From: Nymphaea colorata | Taxonomy: Eukaryota; Streptophyta; Magnoliopsida; Nymphaeales; Nymphaeaceae | Direction of reading: 5' to 3' | NCBI RefSeq assembly: GCF_008831285.2 | Contig: NC_045141.1 | Coordinates: 10,838,106 to 10,902,105 of the forward strand | Length of the DNA: 64,000 nt | Part shown: positions 10,180-21,785 of the stretch, piece by piece | Position numbering within the stretch: position 1 is the stretch's first letter | Layout of the letters: each line of letters begins with the position of its first letter | The notes under the pieces: generated by a model | What the model saw: the letters and a program-made list of their open reading frames with translations, nothing else | Told to the model about the DNA's origin: nothing | Databases searched by the model: none | Translations under genes and position numbers: made by a program

Positions 10180-10510
10180 CCAAGTCTGGTCTGGACAATC
10201 CAAGCCCGGGTAGGCTTGGCCAGGCGAGGCCCTGGCCTAGAGCTGCCTAGCCAGGCCCGATGCAAGTCAGCCTGGCCTGGGCCTGCCCTGACCAAGCTAG
10301 GCATACAGCCGGCCAAGCTAAGCCTACGGCCAGCTTGCACAAGCCAGGCTAGGCCTGCAGCCAGCCACAGGCCAGAATAGGCCTAGGCTGCATGAACTGG
10401 CCAGCCACAGGCCTATTCTGGCCTGTGTTGGCTAGATGCAGGCCTAGCCCGGCCTTTGCTAGCCGGCCGTAGGCCTAGCATGGCCGGCTTCATGCAAGCT
10501 GCCCCTTGTC
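10180..10510 (+). repeat. GGCC/CAGGCC-rich block with a 19-bp inverted repeat
   Basis: This GC-rich island in an AT-rich LTR is built of GGCCTAGG-, CAGGCC- and GCCGGCC-like words. A perfect 19-bp inverted repeat (10366-10384 and 10409-10427, cacaggccagaataggcct) can form a stem with a 24-base loop. It sits about 150-470 bp upstream of the TATA box, where LTR enhancers usually lie. Confidence 0.75.
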
Positions 10511-10653
10511 GTGGTCAACCCTTAAGTGAATATATTTTTGAATAGATTTGGCCTTATTAGTGTTTTTTAGCTATTTTAAGAAAATAATGACTAACTAATG
10601 CCTAATTTCATTTTTTAAGAAAAAGACTACAATGCCCTTAAGTTTTCTTCCTT

Positions 10654-10661
10654 TATAAATA
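10654..10661 (+). promoter_or_regulatory. TATA box of LTR 1
   Basis: TATAAATA is followed by CCTCTTCATTTTCTC, a layout shared with LTR 2 (41951-41958) and, in reverse, LTR 3 (60252-60259). Transcription would start roughly 30 bp downstream. This is inferred by homology and position. Confidence 0.65.
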
Positions 10662-11039
10662 CCTCTTCATTTTCTCGCATTTAACATGGAAATCAATCAT
10701 CTTTTCAAGCCTTTGAATTTTTTCTCTCCTCTTCTGGATTTCTTCTTCTTTCTCTTGTTCTTCTTGTTCAATTTTTCTTGTTTGGTTCTCCTAATGCTCA
10801 ACTCTAAATCTTTATTTCCAACAAGAGACTTTAGAGGAGCTTGTGATGGACTCTTGGGGAGTACCTTCTACCCATTCATGCCACCATTAAAAAGTTCTCT
10901 TTGCTCCGAAGAGCTAAGGAGCCGCCTCTACATCAAATCCTTTTTTTAAGGTATTTATAACTTTTTTTTATATTATTTTCTTGTCTCTTTTCTTCATAAC
11001 AAGCCGATGAAGGTCTAGAGTCTTTTAGGAGCTGAGGAT

Positions 11040-11520
11040 TTTCCTTGAATCTCTGGAGGGCATGACCATGACAAATATTTTTCTCAAGATCATTTTCTCT
11101 CTCTTTTAACTTATCATTTTATCATTTTAATTAACTTTTTTATTTCTTTTAACTCGTTTATCTCTTTTAAACTTGTTTTCTCTCATTTTAACTTTTTTCT
11201 CTTCATCTTAACTTCTTTTTATCTCATTCCTTACTCCTCTCATTTTCATTTTAATGTTTATTTCTTTCATTCTTAATTTTCTTCTATCATTTTAACTTAT
11301 ATTTCTCTCATTTTAATTTCTCATCTTTATTTCTCTCTTTTTTTAATTTTTTTATTCTTCTTCTCATTTCTCTCTCATTTAATTCTTTCTCTTTCAAATA
11401 TCTCTCTTTTTCTCTCCCTCTTTTACCTTTATTTCTCTCTATGTATTTTAATTTTTCTCCACACCTATTCTTGTTCTCTCAATTATATATCTATCTTTTC
11501 ATTTATCTATCTAATTCTCT
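11040..11520 (+). repeat. Polypyrimidine tract in LTR 1
   Basis: About 480 bp is composed almost entirely of C and T with short A interruptions (ttaactt, tctcatttt, tttctctc). The mirror-image purine tract of LTR 3 is at about 56750-57240. Confidence 0.75.
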
Positions 11521-12838
11521 ATTTTGATGGTTTGATTATATGTGAATGTGTATTACAATGTGACAAATTTTGGGTGGGTCATGTTTCTATTTTTATCATT
11601 TTGAGGTTGGGACTTGTCCAACCTGAGAAACACCCAAATACACTTGTATGTACACATTAATTTGCATTAAGCATGTCATTTTATATTTTCAAATTGCAAA
11701 TTCATCTTTCATATTTTTCTTAATCATTCTTCTACTCTTTCATTGACCCACTTATATTATCATACACCTTTGAGTGATTCGTTAAATGAAATGTTACTAC
11801 TATCTATCTGTATCAAAATTTTCTTTTCTATTGCTCAATAGATGTATGTTATGGTAGGAATGTTTATTTTTGTTATGCATATAGAATTTATATAATCATG
11901 CATATATAATCACTTATGAGAATCACGAATGCTCACAAGCACATCTCTAAGAAGCTTAAGTAAGACAAGATCAAGCCCTAAATGGGATGATAATCAAATT
12001 AAGGCAAAATTGTGAAACTTAAGATTCAAGAGAAACACCCCTACAAATTATAATATTTTCTTATTCTAAATATTAAATCTTTACACTTCTCAACATATTA
12101 TTTTGATATTTGCAATATTTCAAAATCTCTTTCTTTGGTCCTATGATGAACAAGAAGTATCCCATGATGAACAAGAAGTATGGTCATCATCCATCTATTT
12201 TGATATCTTATTTTCAAACAAATGTTGGAAAACTTGTTTTCATAAAGTATGAAAAGTTGAAACCATATTTTGCAAAATATGTAATTTACAAAAATGTTCT
12301 CAATCATATTTCCTCAAACAAGTTAAAATTTTGACTTTAAAAACCATCTTTAAATACAGGTTATCTTCTAGTTGAGTTCTAGTGACAATATTTGGACAAT
12401 ATTTGAGGAACTCAAATGATCTTACAAGTGTCTCTACTAAATAATTTGTTTCTTATACTACTTGGTTATTCCATCAATTCAATCTCAAATTTCTAAAGTT
12501 ACAAATTATTAAAGGTTTGTTAACCCTTTAGATCATATATTTAGACCTGAGGGCACTACTTTTTTTCTAAAACCAAACCATATTTAATCATTTTAAAATT
12601 TGTCTTGATATATTTTATTTAGACTTGAGCACACATGCATATAGGATAACATTTCAAATATCAAAATGTGCAAAGCAAGAGACTAGTTCTTGGTCGGGTT
12701 ACTCCCTATAAAGATGTTGGAAATAGTCGGACCTCAAACCGAGGGGTGAGTCCCTTTCTCTCTCATTTTAAAATAAAACTTCGTTTTTTTTGAAGCACTC
12801 CAAAGACCAAAAAAAAATTTGGAGATGTGAACAACTAT

Positions 12839-12896
12839 TATAACAACAATTACTATATAATATATTCACCTTGATAGGAAATATGGGAATGTCATG

Positions 12897-12938
<42 letters not shown>

Positions 12939-14506
12939 TCCCCTATTTTTAATGAGAAACTTGATGTGCAACCACTATCAGACATACTCAATTGTTTAAA
13001 TGAAATATTGGGACATCTCAGTCTACTGCAAATATGTACCATGGTCAGGAGTTCACCACTATCACATGATATTGTTGAATACAAATAAAAGATAAAGGTC
13101 TACAAGAAATAAATGGAGGAACGCAAGAAGACCAAGGATGAAGGATAGGAGGAAAAAGATGAGTCTCCGTAGCAGAATAGCACTTCATCCAATTCCCTGC
13201 TTACAGGCTCTTCATTAATCAAATGACCTTTTGTGCACTCTTTTCTCTTGCCAGGTGGTTCTAAAACATTTGTTTTACCAATCCAACTTATACTTAGTCC
13301 ACCAACATGTTACTTGGTTTATTTAAAGCAACTAAAACACAGAAAGGCAGCAAAAACTTGTTCAAAGTCTTCTCTACCCTTGTAATTAATCAGAAAAGCA
13401 AAAAGCATTTCTGATGCCATCTCATGTTAAGTGATGAAAAAGATGATAGAGTTGTCGATGGAAAAGGAATTCACAAAGTAGAATTCGAAAAACTAAAAGG
13501 GGGAAAACATAATAAGATGGAAGAGAAATTAAGTCATATCTCTCTTTCTTCCAAATGAAAGCTAAAAAACTGAGGAATTGAGTGAAAGTATGAAGAAGAC
13601 AAAGAGGAAAACAAACTCACAAACCATCAATCGTAGTGCCGGAAGAGGCATTGAACCATGAAGAGGAGAACAAGTGAGACCAGAACTCACCCTTAGGCTC
13701 TAACAAATGCAAACAATGGCGATCTCCTTGGCAATAAGAAAGGCGGCAAATAGTAGAGCTTAAACGGCAGATGGAGATGATGTCGATCTCAAGCACGCCG
13801 CCGATCAGAACGACGGGGACCAGTGGTGTACAAGGAACAATAGATAGCAAACGCTGACAATGCCGACTAATGAATGTTGATGATTAGAAATGGTGATCAG
13901 CAAAGCAGATCAGGTAAGAACATGGAAAAGAATAAACTTAGGTAAAATGATAATGTTGATAGAGGAAAACCAATGATCATAAATTTCTATCGGTGGAGAA
14001 GAAGTGAGCATATGCAAAAACAATTACAGGAAAACCATGGGAGGAAGAAAGTGGGGGAGGATAAAAGCATGAGATTAATTTTGATTGCTTTCTTTCCAAA
14101 CGCAGCAAAAGTTGGGGATCCCACAATGCTCTATAGATTGAGCGTTGTGAAACCTGAGCAATCCTAACAAATAAAACTCATCGTTAGAAATAGTTGAAGG
14201 ATCACCTGTATTTCTCAATGCACTAGGAAGCTAGGCAGTAGAAACCTCATTGCGCAATGCATATTCCACTTGCATTACGAAATATCTAACTACCCCCCAC
14301 GCAAGCTGAATTGTATGTTATTAATTATCTAAATTCTTGTAGTGACGTAAACTTGGTGTCTCTTTTTTTCTGTTTTATTCCTGCAATCTTTTTATTTCTT
14401 AGCAAAATATCAGCATTACATCTATTCTAGCAGTTATGGACTTATTTACAACAGTTCAGTGCTTCCCTTTTATAGAACCAGCTTGTTTGGGCTGTTAGAT
14501 TAATGC
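12839..14506. other. Intergenic, TA microsatellite, no gene recognised
   Basis: A (TA)n run occupies about 12898-12935. Beyond it there are only unsupported frames. The minus frame at 13850-13617 has no domain I know and no splice context, so I do not call it a gene. Confidence 0.5.
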
Positions 14507-15114
14507 TAAGGCCACGTTTGATGGCACCGATTTTTTAGAGGGGGAACTTTTTCTAGGGGAAAATCTCCATGGAAAAATGTCAGAAGGGTAAAATTCCCTT
14601 CTTCTTGTTTCAGACCATGTTTGATGGTCTGGAACTTTTTTGAAGGGGAAAAAATGCCTAGTTTGATAGGCAGGGAAATTTTTTCAAGAAAAAATTTTTT
14701 GACCGTTTTTTGTCATGGTAAAAAACTGCAACTGACCGTGCACCACCTACACACATCATGCAATTCAGCCTGGAAAAAAATATTTAAAGCCATTCAATAA
14801 AACCCTGTGTAATGTACAACATAAACGCTACATCGTTCAAAGCCACTGGAATCATCTACAAGTTACTTGGTACGTTACCTCCAGCCCCAATGAGTGCCAA
14901 GAAGACATTCTCTCTGTCTGTCTGTCCCATTTTTCCTACCAGAACTTGCTGTGGGCCTATTTGGCAAGTCTAGTGCCTCCTAATGTATCTCAAACAACCA
15001 CATTTGCATTATTGGGGCTACATCCTGCTGCAACAAGAATTGATCCACTTGAACTACAAGGAAAATGAAACTGAAACTATAAAAGGATGACAAACTTGTC
15101 ACATTTATAACCCA

Positions 15115-15481
15115 TTCTGTACAACAAACATAGGATGCATAGCTTTGAAAGCAGACAGTTGATTCTGTGGGCTGGACATTGTTCGTGCTTCCAACCTCAA
15201 GTAACCAGGTGCATACAGTTCCATCTGATGAAGAAGTAGCCAAACGATGTCCACAATGATCAAATCTTAAAGCTGATATTGATGCTAAAGCATAAGGGGC
15301 AGGAACATTTGCAGCAGGAAGAATGCCATAAGTGCAGAAGGCCAAAAAACATTTCATAAAAAAGAAGCTGGACTAAGTAGTCCATTTGTGCATCAGTCCA
15401 TGTAAGATTCTCCCTTGATGTACCATTATCCTCCATGTTAATGATTTGCACAAGCGGATTAATAAAGCAATCTTGTACCTG
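15115..15481 (-). pseudogene. WD40 fragment of a RAV1/DmX-like (rabconnectin-3) gene
   Basis: On the minus strand an acceptor (tttcag near 15482) opens VQDCFINPLVQIINMED, then WTDAQMDY. After a frame change it reads ALASISALRFDHCGHRLATS, then SSDGTVCTWLLEVGS and NVQPTESTVCFQSYAS. The order CGHRLAT..DGTVCTW, EVG, HPTES..CF..HAS is that of the C-terminal WD repeats of the plant DmX/Rav1-type protein that assembles the V-ATPase (RAVE complex). A frameshift separates the two parts and the sequence loses similarity after YASYV. It lies inside the PIF-like element, so it is most simply a captured fragment. The family call is from memory. Confidence 0.6.
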
Positions 15482-15698
15482 AAACAGTAAAATTTTGAAT
15501 TAAACAAAAGAACAGAAACAAATCTCAAGAGGCCAACATGAATAACAAGATCTGTACCAACTTTTCCTTCCCAAATGGTCAGAACAAATATGATGCATAC
15601 TTCAACACTTGAGTTGAATCAATTTGTTCAGTAGCAGATGGACTTAGGCTCAGTTCATGGATTGCCTTTGACTGTGTGATCTTAATAAGGTTTTAGAA

Positions 15699-15722
15699 AG
15701 AGAGAGAGAGAGAGAGAGAGAA
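15699..15722 (+). repeat. (AG)n microsatellite
   Basis: An uninterrupted AG dinucleotide run of about 22 bp lies inside the PIF-like element. Confidence 0.9.
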
Positions 15723-17099
15723 CGAGAAAGATGGATAAAAAGCTCACAATGTTGAACAACAAAAAGGAGAGGCCAATGGCAAACTGCAACCCACAGAAAT
15801 CCTTGAATAATTGAGCCCATAACTTTGTAGAATTAGCAGTATCGAAAATGTAAACTAGATTCAAAACCTTATTAAGTTGACGCAGTCAAAGGCAACCCTA
15901 AACAGAGGCAGATATGCTCTCTTTTGCCTTTCTTAGTTTCTAAGGCAGCAAGATAATAAAATGCAAGTCTTATCTGCTAATTAACAATTTTAGGAATTCA
16001 AGCACATGACAATTCACCTCAGAGTTTCATTCATACCCACAGATACAAATTGACACCTACTGACCTAGTTGCATATACTCACATATACACAAAGGTGTAT
16101 GCTTGCTACATTTGCCTAAGCGTGATTGAATTAACACATGAACAAGAAAATAAACATAACTGAATGAGCTATAGAGGCACATACAATCACAATCAGTATC
16201 AAAATGATGAACACTTCCAATTGGGGCAAAAACAATGTTCCTTGTTTTACAATGCCAAGTACAAAGAACTCACAAAGGAAATAGCTTGAAGCAAGCTATT
16301 TACATAACAAACTCTTTTACAGTTTTACTTTGATTGGTTCAAAAACAGTAGATGTTCCCCAATTAGCACCAATCCCTCTCACAAAAACCAATAGCATGGA
16401 ACCAAAGACTAAGCCCAGAATCAGGTAAGGCAATCCCATTTTAGTCCAAAGCCTGATCTTCAAACAACAAGTTCTGAAATAAAATGTAAGTAAAATCAAG
16501 ATTTTGGAAAGGACAGAAAACTCCAGGAATACGTAAACGGGATTAAGAACCAGGATGTTGCAGAAGACAGAAACTTTCAAGAAAACAGAAAATGATTTGG
16601 GTATAATAAGATAGCCAAAAATACTAAACTTCAACGAAGTTCTTCTAAAGTTCTTCCACCAAGATCCAGAACGTGTTTCAATCATGCCAAAGAAAAAGGA
16701 TCTAGCAAATACTAGCTTTGGAAGAAAATGCCACTAAAACGGAGATCTTGGAGAAGCATGAAAACTTCAGACGGACAAGAAGGGAAGGTTGGTACGGCGT
16801 CCAGTAAAGAGGAAGCAGACGAACATGGTAGCTGCCAAAACTGAAGACATGTATACCTTGCATTTTTGAGCTGGGAAAAAAAAAGAACACTTACAGCAAT
16901 ATCCACTATGTTGTAAAGGACTAAAACAAGATTGGCAGGCGCTGATAAAAGAATATGCATAAGATAGCTTTAATAGCACATAGTAACCAAAAAGATAAAA
17001 AGAAACGGTTGTTCAGGCCATTGAGATTGAGGACGTAAGAAGGCAAGGATCACCCATGAAGCAGCGGAAGGAAAAAAACATATGGCGATGAATAGAAAA

Positions 17100-17300
17100 A
17101 AAGACAGAATGCAGGGATGGCGTACCTCAACTTCTTCGAAATACCACGACGGCTGGAGGCAGAGCAGCGGCGGTGGTGGAGAGCACGGCGAGCGGACGAC
17201 GACTGGAGGCAGAGCAGCGGCGGTGGTGGAGAGCACGGCGAGCGGACGATGGCTGGAGGCAGGAACGAGAGCGAAGAAACGAGTGATGAGAAGCCCTAAC
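17100..17300 (-). other. GC-rich exon-like block with 50-bp tandem repeat
   Basis: This GC-rich island near the right end of the PIF-like element contains two full copies and the start of a third of a 50-bp unit (ctggaggcagagcagcgg, starting 17153, 17203 and 17253). Read on the minus strand it resembles the 5' leader and first exon of a plant gene (CTCC and GCCGCC rich, a frame with alanine/proline runs). It may be captured 5' sequence. I cannot name the source gene. Confidence 0.55.
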
Positions 17301-17701
17301 GGGCAAAAAAATTGTCTCTGCCAAAAAGTCGGACCCTCCAGGGTCCGACTTTTTTCCAGGGGAAAATTCCCCTGGATCCAACCTTTTACCCGGGGAAAAA
17401 AACCTGCGTTTGATTGCATCAGGAAAAGCCGTACAGATTTGGAAAATTTACCCTGATGCACAGTGAAATCCCTGTGCATCAAACGTGGCCTAAATGTTGT
17501 TCTTTGCTGCGTAAATATTCAATATATGTGTCCTTGATGTTTGAGAGCTCTTATGACAGAATTAAGTGTTGAAAAAGATTGGTTTTTGTCTCCTTATGTA
17601 TACATCTGCAGTGGTTATCTATTCTTCATAAGAATATATCTAATTCTCAACCCTTTTACAAATTGTTGCAAAGTTTGTGATCTGGAACATATATAACATA
17701 G

Positions 17702-20700
17702 TGATATCAGAGTGCATAGGGTTTTAGGTGTTCATTCTTATTGGAAGATGGAGATGGCAACAACTACAGTGATTTCTCTAAATGAAACAACTGGACCATA
17801 TGGAAAGAAAAAATGAACGATTTATTTTGTTGTAAAGATTTGTATATACTCATTAAGGACACAGAAACTAGTGAATATGGAAGATAATAACTAAAAGTTA
17901 TTGGACATGAAAAGCATTTGTACTATCAGACAATAGTTAAATGAGAGTGTTTTTCATTTGGTATCTGTAGAGATGAACACAAAGTCATTATAGCATAAGT
18001 TGCATGATCTTTATGAGAACAAAACAATGGGAAACAAGGTTTTCTTAGTCAAGCGACTAGTAAATCTCAAACTGAAAGAGGGGAGTCAGTGATAGAGCAC
18101 TTGAATGAAGTGCAGAGCATAATTAATCAATTGTCAACCATGAAAATGGCGTTAGATGATGAGATGTGTATTTTTGTTACTCAGTTCTCTATCAGATAAT
18201 TAGGAGACTTTGGTTGTTTCTTTGAGTAACTCAGTTTCAGATGGTGTGCTAACGACGAAGCATGTAACAAGCAATATTTTAAATGAAGAGACAAGGGGGC
18301 ACCACCTACTCATAGGTTCTAGTACTAGGAGATAGGGTCAGGTAGAAAAACCACAATAAATGAATGACAAATCAAAATTTAAGTCCAAATCAATGTCAAT
18401 ATGACAAATAAATGCTTCTATTGTGGTATTCTAGGTTATAAAAAGATTCATCGCAGGAAATGGAAAACAAATAAAAGAAGAGTCAAGAGAGTGAGAAACC
18501 AAAAGACAACACTACTGTTGTTTCAAATGAAGTAATATTTCTTTTATCTAGGAAAATGATAGACTTATAGTTGAGAGTGGTAATTCTTCGTAGATATTAG
18601 ATACAGAGGAATTTTATCATGCAACATCACATAGAATTTTTTTTTCATCCCACAAAGCCGATGACCTTGAAGTAATGCATATGTGAAATAGTGACACTTC
18701 AAAAATTATTAGGACATGAAATGTTTGCATTGAGACAAGCAATGGTGCAAATTGATTTTGAGAGATGTGAGACATTCCATATCTTAGAAGAAATTTGATT
18801 TCTGTAGAAAAACTAAATAAAGATTGATATTGTACTTCTTTTAGTCAAGTTGGTTAGAAGTTGACAAAGAGGACATTAGTATTGGCTCAGAGAAGCATAT
18901 TTAGCTCTTTGTATGGTATGAAGTCTTGAATCAATGATACTAAAGTAAATGTAGTTGTTGACAATATTTTATTAGATTTATGGCATAGAAGGGTAGGTCA
19001 CATGAGTCAAAGAGAAATTGATTTGCTTGCTAAGAAGAATTTATTGCGAAAGATAAATGGTGCATAGTTGTATCTTTGTAACCATTGGTTAGTTGGTAAA
19101 TTCCATAGAATTTTCTTTTTAAAAAAATTGTCCTTCAAAAGTTAAATATATATTAGATTTGGTTTTATATGGACCTATAAATGTGTCATCTAAAGGTAAA
19201 GTATCATATTTTATTACATTTATTGATAATGCATCTAAGATTGTACATGCCTTTACAATGAAAAATAAGTGAAGTAATACCTCATGGCCTTTCATGCAGC
19301 AGTTAGGTGTGAGATGGACAAGAAAATGAAGAGACTACATACAAATAATGGTAATGTGTATAATGCTTTTTATTTATTAGAGTATTGCCTTAAGTAAGAT
19401 ATTAGGCATGAAAAGACAGTCCCTTATAGCCTACAGCAGAATTGAGTTATAAAAAGGAGAACATGACCACAGTTGAGACAATCAAAAGTTTGCTTCCTTT
19501 CTCAAAGTTGCCTAAGTCCGTTTGGGAGGAGGCAATGTGCATTGCAACTTATTTGATAAATAAATCTTCTTTAGTATTTCTAAATGGAGACATTTTGCAA
19601 AGAGTTTTGTTCATATAAATAGGTGTTAAATGATGTGCATAGAGATAAATTGATATAAATTATGTAAGAAAATATGAATTCTATGCATAAGAATCACACT
19701 TATGATTTGGTAGAGCTACCAAAAGGCAAGCAAGAGTTAACAAACAGGTGAATCTACAAACTTAAAAATGAAGGTCAAGACAAATTGATATACAAAGTTA
19801 AGTTTATAGTGGCAACCTTCAAGTATGAGAAAGGCGTTGATTTTAATGAACGTTTTTCTCTTATAGTTAAAATGTTATCTATTAGGGTAATACTTGGTCT
19901 AGTGAAATATCTAGATTTATAAGTAAAACTATTAGATGTAAAAATTGTTTTCTTTCATAGAGTTCTAAACGAAAAGACCTACATGATACAACCAGAAGGT
20001 TTTGTAATTGTCATGAAGAAGCACATGGTTTACAAGCTGAAGGACAACTTGTATTGACTTAAAGAAGCACTTAGGCAATGGTATAAGAAATTTGATGCAT
20101 TCACGATAGATCATTAGTAACACAAATCATCTATATATTATTATTTCTACATTAGAGAGTTCTCATCGGGTAATTTCATTATCTTATTATTATATGTAGA
20201 TAACATATTGATTGTTGGACACGATTAAAGAAAAACATAAGTTCTTTGACATGAAGGACTTGAGACCAGCAGAACAATTGTTGGGTATGAGGTTTGCTCA
20301 TGATAGCAAAGCCAAGAAGTTGTGATTGTCACAAGAAAAATATATTGAGAAAGTTTTTAGCAAGTTCAATATGAAAGATGCCAAAACAGTCAATGCTCCT
20401 TTAGCAGCGTATTTCATATTAGAAAAGGAACAATATCTATTACCAACATATGAAAAGGATAGAATGGAGAGTGTACTATGTGCTTCCACAATATGGAGCG
20501 TCTATGGTTTGCACATGCCTAGACTTGGTTATGTAGTTGGTGTAGTGAGTAGGTACTTGTCAAATCTAGGCAATGAATACTGGGTAGTAGTGAAGTAGAT
20601 CTTAAAATATCTTAAAAGTACTTATAATTATTGTTTATGTTTTAGTGAATCTGACCTAGAGATATAAGAATTTGTTGATGCAGATATAACAGATGAATTG

Positions 20701-20950
20701 AAGTATTCTCCTTCTGATTGTGTTCTTTACTTTTGCATGGGTACTGTTTCATGGCAATCTAAATTGCAGAAGTGTGTTACTCTTACTACGAGGCATAATA
20801 TATTGAAGCAACTAAAGTTTGAAAGTAGTGTTAAGGATGAAGAGTTTTTTTATAAGATACAAGTCTTAATTAAAAGGCTTATGTGTTGCATTGTGATAGC
20901 TAAAGCACTATACACATGTAGAGGGTTCTGCCATTGCATATATTAGAATT
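17702..20950 (+). mobile_element. Decayed Ty1/copia (Tork/Tnt1-like) internal region
   Basis: A primer-binding-site relic (TGATATCAGAGTGC at 17702) is followed in shifting frames by gag (EHLNEVQSIINQLSTM near 18100), a damaged zinc knuckle (NKCFYCG near 18407), GAG-pre-integrase (WHRRVGHMSQREIDLLAKK near 18981) and integrase (FITFIDNASK near 19215). RT follows (DVKIVFFH, EKTYMIQPEGF, LLLYVDNILIVG near 20185, where YVDD has become YVDN). The RT end and RNase H read SQEKYIEKVFSKFNMKDAK, GVVSRYLSN and FVDADITDE. The motif wording fits the Tork/Tnt1 lineage. Many stops show it is old. No pair of LTRs was recovered. The 5' LTR may span the PIF-like insertion, since tgttagattaatgc lies just left of it. 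Confidence 0.8.
20326..20598 (+). pseudogene. Copia RT C-terminal segment
   Basis: This is the longest open piece of the plus-strand element. It reads EKYIEKVFSKFNMKDAK, then VNAPLAAYF, then RLGYVVGVVSRYLS and EYWVVVK, the RT-RNase H connection of Tnt1-like elements (PL..HF, VGVVSR+..NPG..HW..VK). A stop follows before the RNase H domain. Confidence 0.75.
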
Positions 20951-21189
20951 TGATAAAATCTATGGACCACTAGATTTGACGTAATTGCTAAAAGATTTTG
21001 ATTATTATTACTGTTATTCTTACTTTTTATTTTTTTTGCCTTTCACTACTCTTGATTACCTCTTTACCAGTCACTTTATCTTGAGCGATATAGTCATTTT
21101 GTTTCTTGTGACATGTGTTGCAATGCATGCATCTCAACTCCTTGTTTTTTTCTTTCATTGGACACTCTTACATCCCTCCACAAACCCAA

Positions 21190-21785
21190 TGTTCTAGGTA
21201 GGACATTGAGGTTGGATCTTAGAATTTCAATGCAACTGATTGGAATAGGTTTGGTGAAAATGTCAACAAGTTGATGGGAAGATGATATGTGTTGACTATA
21301 AAGTAGCTTAGAATTTTTTTTTTTTTTAATGTAGTGAACATTAAGCTCCACATGTTTGTTTCTTTCAAGAAGAAATACTGGATTAGATGCCATGAATGTA
21401 GCAGTAACCTTGTCATTCCATAATGTTGGAAAGGAGCAAATTGGAATGCCAAGTTCCTGTAATTGATATGGATCCAAACCAGTTGGGCAATGATATTAGC
21501 AACATACATTTACTCAGCCTCTGAATTGGATTGATGTACGGGATCTTGTTTCTTAGATTTCCAAGACAATGTGTTAGGTCCAAGGTAGACAAGATATGTG
21601 CCGGTAGATGGGATCATCAGAATCAGATGCCCAATTTGCATCTGAAAAGGCATTGAGAGTGAAATTGGATAATGAGTGGATTTTAAGTCCAAAATTTAGA
21701 GTGCCTTTGCCATACCTAACTATGTGTTTGACAGCATACCAATGTTTATGTGTATAATGTTGCATAAATTGGCATATTTCGTTCA
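21190..21785 (-). pseudogene. Copia RNase H fragment, opposite orientation
   Basis: On the minus strand, in two frames, it reads QFMQHYTHKHWYAVKHIVRY, FGLKIHSL, LNAFSDANWASDSDDP, LSWKSKKQDPV and SEAE. It continues with LGIPICSFPTLWND, SNPVFLLERNKHVELNVHYI and SHQLVDIFTKPI. This is the RNase H end of a copia polyprotein (AFSDADWA, SEAEYR, NPVFHARTKHIE, ADIFTK). It is a separate element from the plus-strand one immediately to its left. The rest of pol is absent. Confidence 0.8.

Larger units (their letters stand above)
9229..12833 (+). mobile_element. Giant solo LTR 1 (3605 bp, Gypsy-type)
   Basis: It starts TGTAACCACCCCAAAT and ends GATGTGAACA. It is bracketed by a perfect 5-bp duplication ACTAT (9224-9228 and 12834-12838). 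There is no internal coding region, so the whole unit is a solo LTR left by recombination between two LTRs. Internal order: a GATCCAAATC-rich AT block (9420-9990), a GGCC-rich block (10180-10510), a TATA box (10654-10661), a polypyrimidine tract (11040-11520), a conserved GAGGTTGGGACTTGTCCAACC segment (about 11602) and a terminal block with CACTCCAAAGACC. The same plan occurs at 41127-44362 and 55540-61861. Length and ends fit a large Ty3/Gypsy family (Tat/Ogre class is possible, not shown). Confidence 0.9.
14510..17490. mobile_element. PIF/Harbinger-like element carrying host gene fragments (Pack-type)
   Basis: The left end is GGCCACGTTTGATGGCAC and the right end, reverse-complemented, is GGCCACGTTTGATGCAC. 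These terminal inverted repeats are nearly perfect. Both ends are flanked by TAA (14507-14509 and 17491-17493), the 3-bp TWA duplication typical of PIF/Harbinger. The 2981-bp interior has no transposase. It contains a WD40 gene fragment with an intron-type acceptor (minus), a microsatellite, hydrophobic open frames of unknown origin, and a GC-rich exon-like block near the right end. Subterminal regions are full of small palindromes (for example aagggtaaaattcccttc). It is a non-autonomous, gene-capturing element. Exact TIR length needs alignment. Confidence 0.8.

Noticed and set aside
13617-13850. 77-codon minus-strand open frame
   Set aside because: No recognisable domain, start context or neighbouring exons. 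Treated as chance.
16317-16685. 122-codon membrane-like frame inside the PIF-like element
   Set aside because: The hydrophobic C-terminal half could be captured sequence, but I recognise no family and see no clean splice sites. It is mentioned only in the element description.
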